The notes beneath the pieces are model-generated. The model searched no databases and was not told where the DNA came from. It saw nothing but the letters and a program-made list of their open reading frames with translations. From NCBI RefSeq assembly GCF_000445065.1, contig NZ_ATHO01000097.1:1-49476 (forward strand): DNA of 49,476 nt, given 5' to 3'. Within the stretch, counting starts at the first letter, position 1. Each line of letters opens with the position of its first letter. The DNA is from Sphingobium quisquiliarum P25. GTDB taxonomy: Bacteria; Pseudomonadota; Alphaproteobacteria; Sphingomonadales; Sphingomonadaceae. The translations under genes and the position numbers were made by a program. Positions 1-9,091 of this stretch are shown here, piece by piece.

Positions 1-543
1 CTCCAGCGCCGCGCGCAGCCGCGCCACCGCATCCTCGCCATCGGGCCTGTCCGTCTCATGGGCGGCGCGCGTCTCCGCGACCCTGCGCGCATAGGCCGCC
101 AGCAGCCGCATCGCCACCATATGCGGATGGCCGCGCTTCACCTTGCGGCTTTTCACCGTCCCCTCGGCGTCCAGCACCACCTCTTCCTGCTCGCTGCCGA
201 ACAGCGCCTGCCGCAGCATCAGCGCCTCCAGTTCCGCATAGCCGATGCTCAGCGCCTGCTCCCATTCCCGCGCAAATCCCGGATCGCGCCGCTTGAGCTG
301 ATAGGCGCCCGACAGGTTCCGCCCCGCCACCCGCGCCGCCTCGCTGACATTGCAGGTCGCCGCCAGCGTTTCCAGGAAGGTCTTGCGCCGCTTGTCCGTC
401 CATCCGTCCTTGCGCACCGCCCGCATCTGCGCGCCCGCCCCGCCGCCGCAAAGCTGCCCCCGCTGCACCTTCATCTCCCTGCCCTTGCCCGCGCTCGCCC
501 GCCCGCTGAAGCGGCGCACGCCGCCTTCGCCCTTCTCCTGCAC
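1..543 (-). CDS. Small-terminase-like helix-turn-helix protein (partial, runs off left edge)
   Basis: The protein reads leftwards off the window, so its C-terminus is missing; 181 codons are present. I chose the GTG at 541-543 because a strong GGAGGAGG ribosome site sits about 5 bases upstream; an in-frame ATG at 472-474 lacks one. After a basic N-terminus comes a WTDKRRKTFLETLA segment and an HTH-like stretch with VSEAARVAG, then a helical segment (WEQALSIGYAELEALML). This order is the same as in the gene at 18088-18798, so the two look like paralogues. The architecture resembles phage small terminase subunits. In alphaproteobacteria such a gene can be the first gene of a gene-transfer-agent cluster; if so, a large terminase and portal gene would lie left of position 1. 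That placement is inference. No phage gene is visible inside the window. Confidence 0.6.
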   Translation of the reverse strand, partial: MQEKGEGGVRRFSGRASAGKGREMKVQRGQLCGGGAGAQMRAVRKDGWTDKRRKTFLETLAATCNVSEAARVAGRNLSGAYQLKRRDPGFAREWEQALSIGYAELEALMLRQALFGSEQEEVVLDAEGTVKSRKVKRGHPHMVAMRLLAAYARRVAETRAAHETDRPDGEDAVARLRAALE

Positions 544-568
544 GCTGACCTCCTCCTCCGCGCAACGC

Positions 569-596
569 AAAAGGGCCGGTCCACCCGGACCAGCCC
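569..596 (-). terminator. Rho-independent terminator or attenuator upstream of the terminase-like gene
   Basis: On the minus strand the arms GGGC-GGTCC and GGACC-GCCC (one mismatch) enclose the tetraloop GGGT and are followed by TTTTG. It lies only about 25 bases before the GTG of the leftward gene, so it could end the transcript of the upstream gene (700-1482) or act as an attenuator in the leader of the downstream one. Confidence 0.55.
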
Positions 597-633
597 TCAG
601 CGCCGCCTTGGCGACTCACATTTTCCCAATATC

Positions 634-666
634 CGCTCATGTGCCATATGAGCGTGACGATGTCAA
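634..666 (-). promoter_or_regulatory. Candidate promoter with an overlapping operator-like palindrome
   Basis: On the minus strand a TTGACA (661-666) is followed by a perfect inverted repeat, CGCTCAT and ATGAGCG separated by 7 bases (634-654). The palindrome falls where the -10 region would be, although no good -10 match is visible. It sits about 90 bases upstream of the terminase-like gene. A repressor site is a reasonable reading but unproven. Confidence 0.35.
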
Positions 667-699
667 GATAAATGTTCCAAATAGGTTATATTACTTCCG

Positions 700-1482
700 T
701 CACCCGTCTCCCCCGGCTGGCCCGGCGGACTGGCTATAGTCGATGCGGATGCGCACCCAGCTACCGACCATCGGCTTGCCGTTGACGCGCGGCGGCCGCA
801 CCAGAAACTGCCACGCCGCCAGCCGCACCGCCCGCGCAAAGCCGGATCCCTGCGGCGATTCGCCCAGCATCTGGCAATTTTCGACGCGGTAGTTTTCAAC
901 GGTCTTGCACGCCACCAGTCCCCATCCCTTGGCGGGCGCGTTGCCCGGAACATAGGTCGACAGTTCCGCATGAGTGGGCCGCCTGTACCATTCCGCTTCG
1001 AACAGCTGCACCCCGCCCGGCCCTTCGCCTGGGCCAGCGACGGCGGCCTGATCCCCTTGCCCCGCCGCGCCCCGGTCACCGCCGCCTCTGGGCATGCGCC
1101 CGATATCCGCGGCCGCCATCTGCGCGCCGTCCAGCACCAGGAAGGGCAGCGGCGTCTCGACCTCAGGCCTGCGCTCCACCTCGACCGGCCGCTCGCGTGG
1201 AGCCGCCGCCGCCCGCGCCTGCCGCTTTTCCTCCCGCCTGCGCTCGGTCTTCTCCGCTGTCTCCGCCCGATTCCCCGCCGCCACGTCAAAGGTGGTCAGC
1301 GGCCGCAGATCCTCCTGCCGCTGATCGGGCCTGGGCGCCAGCGTCAGCAGGGCCAGCAGCAACAGGGCGTTGAACAGCAGCGCGAACAGCAATCCGCCGC
1401 CGCGATCGCGCGCATCCCGCCAGGAAATCGCCGTCCTTCTCAAATCAACGCCCTTGAAAACCTTAGCCGGAACAGACCGCAC
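700..1482 (-). CDS. Membrane-anchored protein with TonB-like C-terminal region
   Basis: 260 residues from a GTG start; no clear ribosome site, so the start is uncertain. After about 28 residues there is one hydrophobic segment (roughly 29-50, GLLFALLFNALLLLALLTLA), then a long Arg/Glu/Pro-rich linker (about 51-115), a Gly-rich stretch, and a compact C-terminal domain (about 170-255) with several aromatic residues and the sequence WVRIRIDYS at its end. An N-terminal anchor, a charged extended linker and a small C-terminal domain is the layout of TonB/TolA-type periplasm-spanning proteins, and the C-terminus could be a TonB-like fold. No ExbB/ExbD genes are adjacent. Function is not assigned. 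Confidence 0.6.
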   Translation of the reverse strand: MRSVPAKVFKGVDLRRTAISWRDARDRGGGLLFALLFNALLLLALLTLAPRPDQRQEDLRPLTTFDVAAGNRAETAEKTERRREEKRQARAAAAPRERPVEVERRPEVETPLPFLVLDGAQMAAADIGRMPRGGGDRGAAGQGDQAAVAGPGEGPGGVQLFEAEWYRRPTHAELSTYVPGNAPAKGWGLVACKTVENYRVENCQMLGESPQGSGFARAVRLAAWQFLVRPPRVNGKPMVGSWVRIRIDYSQSAGPAGGDG

Positions 1483-1622
1483 CGCTCTGCCATCGGCTCC
1501 CCAAAGTCCACCGGCATCCGCAAGCTCCTATTGGCACGCCCCTCGCCCGGCCGCCAGCGAGTCGTCTCAAGTCCCGGCAAAAGCTCTGGCGGTGCGAAAC
1601 GATCTCGGCTAGGCCCGCCGCG

Positions 1623-2258
1623 ATGCTTACCAGGCTTTATCAATGGACGCTGGCGAAAGCCGCCCACGCCCATGCCGAACGCTGGCTGTTCCTTGTTTCC
1701 TTCATGGAATCCAGCTTCTTCCCCATCCCGCCGCATCCACTGCTCGGCCTCATGTGCCTGGCCCGGCCGGAACGCGCGATCCGCTTCGGCATCATCTGCA
1801 CTCTGGCGTCGGTGCTGGGCGGCCTGCTCGGCTATGCGATCGGCTATTTCGTTTACGAAACGGTTGGCCAGCAGATCCTCGACGCCCTTGGCCTCGCCGC
1901 CAAATTCCCGGTCGCCGCCTGCTATCTGCGCGACTATGGCGCTGAAATCATCCTGGTGAAGGGCGCGACGCCCATCCCCTTCAAGCTGATCACGATCACC
2001 GCCGGGTTCATCGGCCTTTCGCTGTTCACCTTCATCTGGGCCAGCATCCTGTCGCGCGCCTTCCAGTTCATGCTGGTCGGCTTCCTGTTCTGGAAGTTCG
2101 GGCGGCCGATCAAGGCGTTCATCGAAAAATATCTCGGCCTGCTCTCCGCCGCCTTCCTGATCCTCCTCGCCGGCGGCTTCGTCGCTGCGTCCATGCTGTC
2201 GGGCGGCGGGCATGAAAGCGACAAGTGCAGCAACGCCACCATGGCGACCCTGCGCTGA
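1623..2258 (+). CDS. YqaA/DedA-family inner-membrane protein
   Basis: 211 residues with about four to five hydrophobic segments. ESSFFPIPPHPLLG near residue 30 and KGATPIPFKLITITAGF around residues 120-135 are the paired motifs of the SNARE-associated/DedA family in its shorter YqaA form; they form re-entrant loops in the family. Members are proposed to act as lipid scramblases/flippases or proton-coupled transporters; the exact substrate here is unknown. The stop lies 10 bases before the start of lnt and both read the same way, so the two are probably cotranscribed, which fits a shared role in envelope lipid handling. The unusual cysteine near the C-terminus has no obvious role. Confidence 0.82.
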   Translation: MLTRLYQWTLAKAAHAHAERWLFLVSFMESSFFPIPPHPLLGLMCLARPERAIRFGIICTLASVLGGLLGYAIGYFVYETVGQQILDALGLAAKFPVAACYLRDYGAEIILVKGATPIPFKLITITAGFIGLSLFTFIWASILSRAFQFMLVGFLFWKFGRPIKAFIEKYLGLLSAAFLILLAGGFVAASMLSGGGHESDKCSNATMATLR

Positions 2259-2268
2259 TCCGCGCCCG

Positions 2269-3831
2269 ATGAAGGACCTGCTCAACCGTTTCCCGAACCT
2301 GGCCGCCCTGCTCGCCGGTTTCGCCGCCGCCACCGGCTTTGAACCCTTGAAGCTCTGGCCGGTCACACTTGCCTGTTTCGCGCTTCTCCTCTGGCTCATC
2401 GAAAACGCGCCCAGCCGCCGCGCCGCCTTCACCCGCGGCTGGCTGTTCGGCCTTGGCCATTTCACCCTGGGCCTCAACTGGATCGCCCACGCCTTCACCT
2501 TTCAGGACGCCATGCCCCACTGGTTCGGCTATGGCGCGGTCGTCCTGCTGTCCCTCTATCTCGCCGTCTATCCGGGTCTGGCGGCTTTGGGATCATGGTG
2601 GCTGCACAATCATGCGCTCCTGCGAAGGCAGGAACGCGGTTCGCTCACTCTCATCCTTCTCTTCGCCGCCTGCTGGCTCGCATCCGAATATCTCCGCGCC
2701 GTCATCTTCACCGGCTTCGCGTGGAACCCGCTCGGCGTCACCCTCCTTCCCACCGGCATCGCCATCGCCGCGACGCTGGTCGGCACCTATGGCGTGAGCG
2801 CGCTCGCCATCCTCGCCGCCGGAGCCATTCTCCTCGCAACGCGGCGCCGCTTCGTCCCGGCCGCCGCGCTTGCCGCCCCCCTCCTCGCCTGCGCCCTCTG
2901 GGGCCTGCTCACCTCCGCGCCCGCCACCCCCTCCGGTGCCCCCCGCATCCGCGTGGTCCAGCCCAACATAGGCCAGGACGAAAAATATTCGCCCGAACTT
3001 GAGCAGGCCCATTTCCGCACCCTTGCCCGCCTGTCGGGCGATCCGCGCCCCGCCCCCCGCCTCATCTTCTGGCCCGAAGCGGCGATCCCCGCCTATCTCG
3101 ACATGGAACCGCAATGGCGCGCGCACCTCGCCGCGCTGCTCGGCCCCGGCGACCTGCTGATGACCGGCGGCACCAAGGTCTATTTCAAGCAGGTCGAAGA
3201 AAACGGCATCGTCACCAGCGCGCTGGCGGGCGCGAACAACAGCCTGTGGATCGTCTCGCCCCGCGCCCAGCTTCTTGGCCGTTATGACAAGGCGCATCTC
3301 GTCCCCTATGGCGAATATCTCCCCATGCGCGCGCTGCTCCAGCCCATCGGCCTGTCGCGCCTCGTGCCCGGCGACGCTGATTTCTGGCCCGGCCCCGGCC
3401 CGCAAAGCCTGACGCTGCCCGCCACGCTGGGGCGGCCGGAACTCAAGATGGGCGTCCAGATCTGCTATGAGATCATCTTTTCGGGCCAGGTCATCGACGC
3501 GAAGAACCGCCCCGCCTTTCTCTTCAACCCGTCGAACGACGCCTGGTTCGGAAGCTGGGGTCCGGTCCAGCATCTGGCGCAGGCCCGCCTCCGCGCGCTG
3601 GAGGAAGGCATCCCGATCATCCGCTCGACTCCGACCGGAGTCTCGGCCGTAATCGACGCGCGCGGCCATGTGCTGCACGCGCTCGGCCTGCACCGCGCCG
3701 GTTTCCTCGACACAGGACTCCCCCCGGCCCTGGCCCCCACCCTCTTTGCCCGCCTGGGAAATTGGGCCGCTTTCGCCTTCATGGCGCTGCTCGCCGGACT
3801 GGCCATTGCCATCGGCAGGGTGAGAAGCTAA
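2269..3831 (+). CDS. lnt: Apolipoprotein N-acyltransferase
   Basis: Transfers a fatty acyl chain from phospholipid to the N-terminal cysteine of apolipoproteins, the last step of lipoprotein maturation, in the inner membrane. The 520-residue protein has an N-terminal region of several membrane spans (about 1-215) and a C-terminal periplasmic nitrilase-like domain. The catalytic triad is visible: Glu in FWPEAAIP (about 270), Lys in [12 protein letters not shown] (about 341) and Cys in GVQICYEI (about 399), followed by [10 protein letters not shown] start at the ATG 2269 because an upstream in-frame ATG (2212) lies within the preceding gene. A short palindrome of a repeat family (2614-2637) lies inside the membrane-domain coding region, encoding the [10 protein letters not shown] part. 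Neighbours metK and trmB give the usual alphaproteobacterial lnt-metK-trmB order. Confidence 0.93.
   Translation: MKDLLNRFPNLAALLAGFAAATGFEPLKLWPVTLACFALLLWLIENAPSRRAAFTRGWLFGLGHFTLGLNWIAHAFTFQDAMPHWFGYGAVVLLSLYLAVYPGLAALGSWWLHNHALLRRQERGSLTLILLFAACWLASEYLRAVIFTGFAWNPLGVTLLPTGIAIAATLVGTYGVSALAILAAGAILLATRRRFVPAAALAAPLLACALWGLLTSAPATPSGAPRIRVVQPNIGQDEKYSPELEQAHFRTLARLSGDPRPAPRLIFWPEAAIPAYLDMEPQWRAHLAALLGPGDLLMTGGTKVYFKQVEENGIVTSALAGANNSLWIVSPRAQLLGRYDKAHLVPYGEYLPMRALLQPIGLSRLVPGDADFWPGPGPQSLTLPATLGRPELKMGVQICYEIIFSGQVIDAKNRPAFLFNPSNDAWFGSWGPVQHLAQARLRALEEGIPIIRSTPTGVSAVIDARGHVLHALGLHRAGFLDTGLPPALAPTLFARLGNWAAFAFMALLAGLAIAIGRVRS
2614..2637. repeat. TCCTGCG-type palindrome inside lnt
   Basis: TCCTG and CAGGA arms around CGAAGG, extended by GCG/CGC after one mismatch. 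The same core recurs between genes at 5117-5140 and 35057-35076. Here it is read through as part of Lnt. Confidence 0.5.
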
Positions 3832-3836
3832 TAGCC

Positions 3837-3856
3837 ACATAAACTTTTCTTTATGT
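3837..3856. other. AT-rich hairpin in the lnt-metK gap
   Basis: ACATAAA and TTTATGT form a perfect 7-bp stem around the loop CTTTTC, just after the lnt stop and about 33 bases before metK. It has no GC-rich stem or U-tract, so it is a poor terminator. I could not fit it to a known SAM-binding riboswitch. A leader element for metK is possible. Confidence 0.35.
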
Positions 3857-3889
3857 CGCTTATCCAGCCAGCCTGCTAACGGGAGTTCC

Positions 3890-5095
<1,206 letters not shown>

Positions 5096-5116
5096 GACCG
5101 GCTAAGCCTACCCGCC

Positions 5117-5140
5117 GCGCTCCTGCGAACACAGGAGCGC
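5117..5140. terminator. TCCTGCG-type palindrome, possible metK terminator
   Basis: A perfect 9-bp stem (GCGCTCCTG and CAGGAGCGC) around CGAACA, flanked by CCGCC and GGCGG which could lengthen it. There is no T-tract, so intrinsic termination is uncertain. It belongs to the same short palindrome family as 2614-2637 and 35057-35076. Confidence 0.45.
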
Positions 5141-5222
5141 TCCCGGCGGTGGAGACGGCGCCATGCCTCAGAAGCGCAAGCCAACTCGCCCAAGCTTCCT
5201 GCCCTGGCATCCCCTCCACCCC

Positions 5223-5282
5223 CGTTCGGGCTGAGCTTGTCGAAGCCCATTCCTTCGCGCTTCGACAGGCTCAGGGCGAACG
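5223..5282. repeat. CGTTCG-type palindromic repeat, copy 1
   Basis: Two 23-base arms (5223-5245 and 5260-5282) are inverted copies of each other at 20 of 23 positions. Each starts CGTTCG, then has two bases that do not pair, then CTGAGC and TGTCGAAG. It is an intergenic palindrome of a family with six other full or partial copies in this window. Confidence 0.8.
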
Positions 5283-5440
5283 GAGGGGTTAGGTGGCGCT
5301 GTCAGCATAAGGCGTCATAAGCCAGCCCGCGCGATACCGGATGCGGGCAAGGCCTTCGTTGCCGCGCCTTTCCTTTTCGTCCCTCCGGCGCCATCCGTCC
5401 GGTTTGACCCGCCGCCAAAAGCCGGGCAGGTGCCGCAGCC

Positions 5441-6337
5441 ATGACCGCATCTCCCCGCGTCCGCATCCATCTGATGCTCCTGCTCGTCATGCTGCTTTGG
5501 GCGGGCAATGCGCTGGTCGCGCGCGCGGTGCGGGCGGACGTTCCGCCCTTCACCCTCGCCTTCCTGCGCTGGAGCGGGGCCGCGCTTCTGCTCCTCCCCT
5601 TTGCCGCGCGCGGGATCGCCGCTGAATGGCCCCTCGTCCGCCGCCACTGGCCCATGCTCCTCCTGCTCAGCATATTCGGCGTGGGCTGCTTCAACGCTCT
5701 CCTCTATTCGGGCCTGCGCACTAGCAGCGCGACCAACGCCATGCTCATTCAGGCGGCGATCCCGGCGCTGGTGCTGGGATGCAACTATCTCTTCTTCCGC
5801 ACCCGCGCGCTGCCCAGCCAGATCATCGGCGTCCTCGCCGCCGCGCTCGGCGCGCTGCTCATCATCTTCCGCGCGGACATCCACGCCCTTGCGGCGCTTC
5901 ATTTCGGCACGGGCGACGCGCTCATCCTGCTGGGCGTCATCTGCTGGTCCGTCTACACGTCCCTCCTGCGCAAGCGCCCGCCGCTCACCGCCCCGACCTT
6001 CCTCTGGCTCAGCTTCGCGACCGGCGTCGTGATGATGGCCCCGCTGGCGGCAAGCGAATGGGCGAACCACCCCGTCCGCTGGACGCCCGGCGCTGCGGCA
6101 GGCATCGCCTATGTCGCGATCTTCCCGTCGATCATCGCCTATTTCCTCTACAATCATGCCGTGGCGCAGGCCGGTGCGGCGCAGGCGGGCCAGGCGATCA
6201 GCCTCCAGCCGCTGCTCGGCGCCTTCCTCGCCGCGCTGCTGCTCGGCGAAACGCTGCACGGCTATCATTTCGCGGGCATGGCGCTCATCCTGCTCGGCAT
6301 CGCCGCCGCCGCCCGCAACGCCCGCGCGGCCGAATAG
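5441..6337 (+). CDS. EamA/DMT-family transporter
   Basis: 298 residues with about ten hydrophobic segments in two homologous halves of five, the layout of EamA (drug/metabolite transporter) permeases. The N-terminal half holds WAGNALVARAV and FLRWSGAALLLLP, and the second half ends with QAISLQPLLGAFLAALLLGE, both typical of the family. The substrate cannot be told from sequence; family members export amino acids, metabolites or drugs. It stands alone on the plus strand between metK and trmB, with 42 bases before trmB, so it may be cotranscribed with trmB. Confidence 0.88.
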   Translation: MTASPRVRIHLMLLLVMLLWAGNALVARAVRADVPPFTLAFLRWSGAALLLLPFAARGIAAEWPLVRRHWPMLLLLSIFGVGCFNALLYSGLRTSSATNAMLIQAAIPALVLGCNYLFFRTRALPSQIIGVLAAALGALLIIFRADIHALAALHFGTGDALILLGVICWSVYTSLLRKRPPLTAPTFLWLSFATGVVMMAPLAASEWANHPVRWTPGAAAGIAYVAIFPSIIAYFLYNHAVAQAGAAQAGQAISLQPLLGAFLAALLLGETLHGYHFAGMALILLGIAAAARNARAAE

Positions 6338-6379
6338 CCCGCTTGCCCGCACGCCCCGCCGCCGCTATCGGCGCGAGCC

Positions 6380-7075
6380 ATGACAGCGCATAAATCCGGC
6401 GATCCGACGACCCTCAACCGTCTTTACGGCCGCCAGTCGGGGCACAAGCTGCGCGCGGGCCAGCAGGAACTGGTCGACACCCTCCTCCCGGCCCTGTCCG
6501 TCCCGGAAGAAGGGGAAGTCAGCGCCGCCCGCCTCTTCGGCTATGACCGCCCGCTGCACTTCGAAATCGGCTTCGGCGGCGGAGAGCATCTCGCCTACCG
6601 CGCCGACCTTCTGCCCGACCATGGCTTCATCGGCGCGGAGCCCTTCCTGAACGGCGTCGTCACCGCGCTCGGCCATGTCCGCGACAAGGCGCTGGGCAAC
6701 GTCCGCCTCCACATGGGCGACGCGCTGTCGGTGCTCAGCCGCATCCCGGACGGAGCGTTGAGCTTCGTCTATCTCCTCCACCCCGACCCATGGCCCAAGG
6801 CCCGCCATGCCAAGCGGCGCATGATGAACCCCGGCCCGGTGGCGATGATCGCGCGCAAGCTCAAGCCCGGCGGCGAGTTCCGCTTCGGCACCGATCATCC
6901 CGTCTATCTGCGCTGGGCGCTGATGGTGATGAACGGCCATCCCGATTTCGACTGGCTGGCAAGCGAACCCGGGGACTTCCTCACCCGCCCCGGCGGCTGG
7001 CCGGAAACCCGCTACGAAGCCAAGGCCCGCCGCCTCGGCCATGAAGTGTGGTATTTCCGCTACCGGCGGCGCTGA
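6380..7075 (+). CDS. trmB: tRNA (guanine-N7-)-methyltransferase
   Basis: Methylates N7 of G46 in the variable loop of tRNAs using S-adenosylmethionine. The 231-residue protein has the SAM-binding motif LHFEIGFGGGEHL (about residues 54-66), the acidic GAEPF after strand 2, and the family signature LHPDPWPKARHAKRR (about 134-148) followed by FGTDHPVYLRW. The N-terminal RLYGRQSGHKLRAGQ is also characteristic of the alphaproteobacterial enzymes. It belongs to the conserved lnt-metK-trmB neighbourhood, here interrupted by the EamA transporter. An EcfG-like promoter for the next gene overlaps its stop codon. Confidence 0.95.
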   Translation: MTAHKSGDPTTLNRLYGRQSGHKLRAGQQELVDTLLPALSVPEEGEVSAARLFGYDRPLHFEIGFGGGEHLAYRADLLPDHGFIGAEPFLNGVVTALGHVRDKALGNVRLHMGDALSVLSRIPDGALSFVYLLHPDPWPKARHAKRRMMNPGPVAMIARKLKPGGEFRFGTDHPVYLRWALMVMNGHPDFDWLASEPGDFLTRPGGWPETRYEAKARRLGHEVWYFRYRRR

Positions 7076-7097
7076 ACCGCGCGCGCCGTGACACGTT
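7073..7097 (+). promoter_or_regulatory. Candidate EcfG (general stress) promoter of the SDR gene
   Basis: TGAAC (7073-7077), 16 bases, CGTT (7094-7097). The alphaproteobacterial general-stress sigma factor EcfG recognises GGAAC-N16/17-CGTT, so this has one mismatch. It ends 24 bases before the ATG of the stress-type dehydrogenase at 7122. Confidence 0.5.
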
Positions 7098-7121
7098 GGA
7101 TGGGGCGAAGGAGATTGCCCC

Positions 7122-7988
7122 ATGTCCGATAATCAGTCCGACAATCATGAAGAGATGATCCACGAAGACGGCCTGCCCGGTCACGAAAGCAGGCTGGAGC
7201 CCAAGCCGGAATGGGAGCCGCGCTATCCCGGCTCCGGGCGGCTCGCGGGCAAGGTGGCCCTCATCACCGGCGCGGACAGCGGCATCGGCCGCGCCGTCGC
7301 CGCGCTCTACGCCCGCGAAGGCGCCGACATCGCGATCCTCTATCTATGCGAACATGACGACGCGAAGAAGACTGCGCAGATCGTCGAAGCCGAAGGGCAA
7401 AAGGCCCTCACCATCGCCGGAGACATTGGCGAGAAAAGCTTCTGCGACGATGCCGTCAGGCAAGTCATCGACCGCTTCGGCCGCCTCGACATCCTCGTCA
7501 ACAATGCGGGCGAACAGCACCCCGATCAGGACATTACCGACATCAGCGAGGAACAGCTGCGCCGCACTTTCCAGACGAACATCTTCGGCATGTTCTTCCT
7601 CACGCAGGCCGCCCGCCCGCATCTGAAAAAAGGCGCGGCGATCGTCAACTGCACCAGCGTCACCATGTATCAGGGCTCGTCGGAACTGCTCGATTACAGC
7701 AGCACCAAGGGCGCGATCACCGCCTTTACCCGCAGCCTGTCGGAAAATCTGGTGAAGGACGGCATCCGCGTCAACGCGGTCGCTCCCGGTCCGATCTGGA
7801 CGCCGCTCAACCCGTCTGGCGGCGCGAGCCCGGAAAAGCTGGAGCATTTCGGCGAATCGACCCCCATGGGGCGCCCCGGCCAGCCCAATGAAGTCGCCCC
7901 CGCCTTCCTGTTCCTGGCCTGCGAGGATTCAAGCTATATGTCCGGGCAAGTGCTCCACCCCAATGGCGGCACGATCGTGAATGGCTAA
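7122..7988 (+). CDS. SDR-family oxidoreductase (YhdF/YdaD-like stress dehydrogenase)
   Basis: 288-residue NAD(P)-dependent short-chain dehydrogenase. After an extended polar N-terminus of about 45 residues comes the nucleotide-binding TGADSGIGRAVA, the NNAGEQ motif, a catalytic serine region (NCTSVTMYQGS), the YSSTKGA active-site Tyr/Lys and a PGPIWTPLNP C-terminal signature. The long N-terminal tail with PGHESRLEPKPEWEP is typical of the subgroup that includes bacillus general-stress proteins. An EcfG-like promoter directly upstream supports a stress role. The true substrate is unknown. A ribosome site (AAGGAG) precedes the ATG. Confidence 0.88.
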   Translation: MSDNQSDNHEEMIHEDGLPGHESRLEPKPEWEPRYPGSGRLAGKVALITGADSGIGRAVAALYAREGADIAILYLCEHDDAKKTAQIVEAEGQKALTIAGDIGEKSFCDDAVRQVIDRFGRLDILVNNAGEQHPDQDITDISEEQLRRTFQTNIFGMFFLTQAARPHLKKGAAIVNCTSVTMYQGSSELLDYSSTKGAITAFTRSLSENLVKDGIRVNAVAPGPIWTPLNPSGGASPEKLEHFGESTPMGRPGQPNEVAPAFLFLACEDSSYMSGQVLHPNGGTIVNG

Positions 7989-7989
7989 G

Positions 7990-8022
7990 AAAAATCCTCC
8001 CCATGCCCGGCGTGGGGAGGAT
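7990..8022 (-). terminator. Terminator of the leftward gene 8028-8576
   Basis: A perfect 10-bp stem (ATCCTCCCCA at 7994-8003 with TGGGGAGGAT at 8013-8022, 9-base loop). On the minus strand it is followed by a short T-run (7990-7994). It lies between the convergent stops at 7988 and 8028 and may also limit plus-strand read-through. Confidence 0.75.
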
Positions 8023-8027
8023 GAAGA

Positions 8028-8576
8028 TCAATTCGCCTTGCTCATATCCACCTTCTCCACCCATTCCGGGTAGAAGGTCGGCTCCCGGTTCGACCAGCCG
8101 ATCGCCGTCGCCGCCGCCTCGCTGATCGTCTGGAGCAAAGCCCGGCGCTTTTCCGGGTGAAGGTGCGGCAGGCTCGCCGCCGCGCAGAAGGCTCCGGGCA
8201 GCCACGGCCGGGCCCCCGCTCCCAGCAGCCGTTCGTACAGGAAACGATAGGCGGAAAAGCTGCCCAGCCGGTCCTGCCCCAGGTCGAAAGCGGACACCGT
8301 CACCAGCGGAGCCATGAACGGCTCCATCTGGTCGAGGCCGCTGTCGTCGGGCACCCGCGTCTTGATCTCGTCCAGCCGCCCGTAGATGCGGGCCTGTGCG
8401 CGGATGCTCGCTTCCTCCACCATGTCGCGCGACCATAGCTTCATGGCGTCGCGGCGGTGAAGGCCGATATCCAGCGAACGGCGGATATAGCGCTGTGTGG
8501 CAGACGGGAAACTGGCGAATTCACGCAACTCCGCCAGGGTGATTGCCCCGTCAGCTGGTCTTGCATTGGTGCCCAT
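8028..8576 (-). CDS. Conserved protein of unknown function
   Basis: 182 residues from the ATG at 8574-8576, chosen because GGAGGG lies about 7 bases upstream; a TTG seven codons earlier is an alternative. The protein is mostly alpha-helical, has no signal peptide or membrane span, and carries FASFPSATQRYIRRSLDIGLHRR near the N-terminus. I do not recognise the family. Codon use matches the neighbours. The gene is followed by a clear terminator, and a perfect inverted repeat (8664-8685) lies in its upstream region. The open frame, ribosome site and terminator support a real gene; function is unassigned. Confidence 0.7.
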   Translation of the reverse strand: MGTNARPADGAITLAELREFASFPSATQRYIRRSLDIGLHRRDAMKLWSRDMVEEASIRAQARIYGRLDEIKTRVPDDSGLDQMEPFMAPLVTVSAFDLGQDRLGSFSAYRFLYERLLGAGARPWLPGAFCAAASLPHLHPEKRRALLQTISEAAATAIGWSNREPTFYPEWVEKVDMSKAN

Positions 8577-8663
8577 GCTCTTGCCCTCCGACTTCAAGTC
8601 GATCGACAGAAGATGCGCCCATCATGGTTACTATATGCTTAAGCGCGGATCCTGCCGACACCG

Positions 8664-8685
8664 ACAAGGAATCATGTTTCCTTGT
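8664..8685. promoter_or_regulatory. Perfect inverted repeat upstream of 8028-8576
   Basis: Arms ACAAGGAA and TTCCTTGT separated by TCATGT. It lies about 90 bases upstream of the ATG at 8576 in an otherwise unstructured intergenic stretch. It looks like an operator for a dimeric regulator; no regulator is identified. Confidence 0.35.
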
Positions 8686-8811
8686 GCGGTGCAACATGAA
8701 AAATTTGTGAATGCGCCAAATGGTTTGATATGCGGCGATCCCCGGCCCGCGCCCGGACGGTCGCAGGCGGCAATTGCATGAAGAAGGGAGGATCGCGCCT
8801 GCTGCGCCCGG

Positions 8812-9063
8812 TCACTCGGCCCGCCGTTCCAGCACGGCGCCGATCATCTTGCGCCACACGGCCACGTCCCCGGCCTGCGCCATGTCGGCGTCGGGTTCGC
8901 GCAGCGTGTGCAGGATGGCATAGGCGTCGTCCACATGCTCGTGCCAGCTCGCGTCCACCGCGCTCGCCGCATGCGGATCGTCGCCATCGCCGTTCAGGCT
9001 CAACTGACGGCCTGCCAGCACGCGGGCGATGCGTTCGATTGCGGGAGTGGCGGACGTCGGCAT
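8812..9063 (-). CDS. Small protein of unknown function
   Basis: 83 residues, starting at an ATG preceded by AGGAGAGAGG about 11 bases upstream. It has no membrane segment; the middle is acidic (NGDGDDPHAASAVDASWHEHVDDAYAIL) and the end is helical (VAVWRKMIGAVLERRAE). I do not recognise the family. It follows the acidic 71-residue gene (9161-9376) on the same strand with a 97-base gap containing a hairpin, so it may be expressed from the same stress promoter. Confidence 0.6.
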   Translation of the reverse strand: MPTSATPAIERIARVLAGRQLSLNGDGDDPHAASAVDASWHEHVDDAYAILHTLREPDADMAQAGDVAVWRKMIGAVLERRAE

Positions 9064-9091
9064 GGATCAGGGTTCCTCTCTCCTGGGGAGG

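Larger units (their letters stand above)
5096..5440. other. Repeat-bearing intergenic region after metK
   Basis: No gene is seen in these 345 bases. The region holds a terminator-like palindrome (5117-5140) and one full copy of the CGTTCG-type repeat (5223-5282). The rest shows no structure I can interpret. Confidence 0.6.

Noticed and set aside
56..640. A 194-residue minus-strand frame at the left edge
   Set aside because: Same strand as the terminase-like gene but in another frame; the product is Gly/Arg/Ala-rich and without structure.
1440..2498. A 352-residue minus-strand frame over the YqaA-type gene
   Set aside because: Overlaps a gene with clear family motifs and has a low-complexity product.
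3832..3889. SAM-II or SAM/SAH riboswitch before metK
   Set aside because: The gap has one AT-rich hairpin but not the pseudoknot pattern or conserved bases of either class as far as I can tell by eye.
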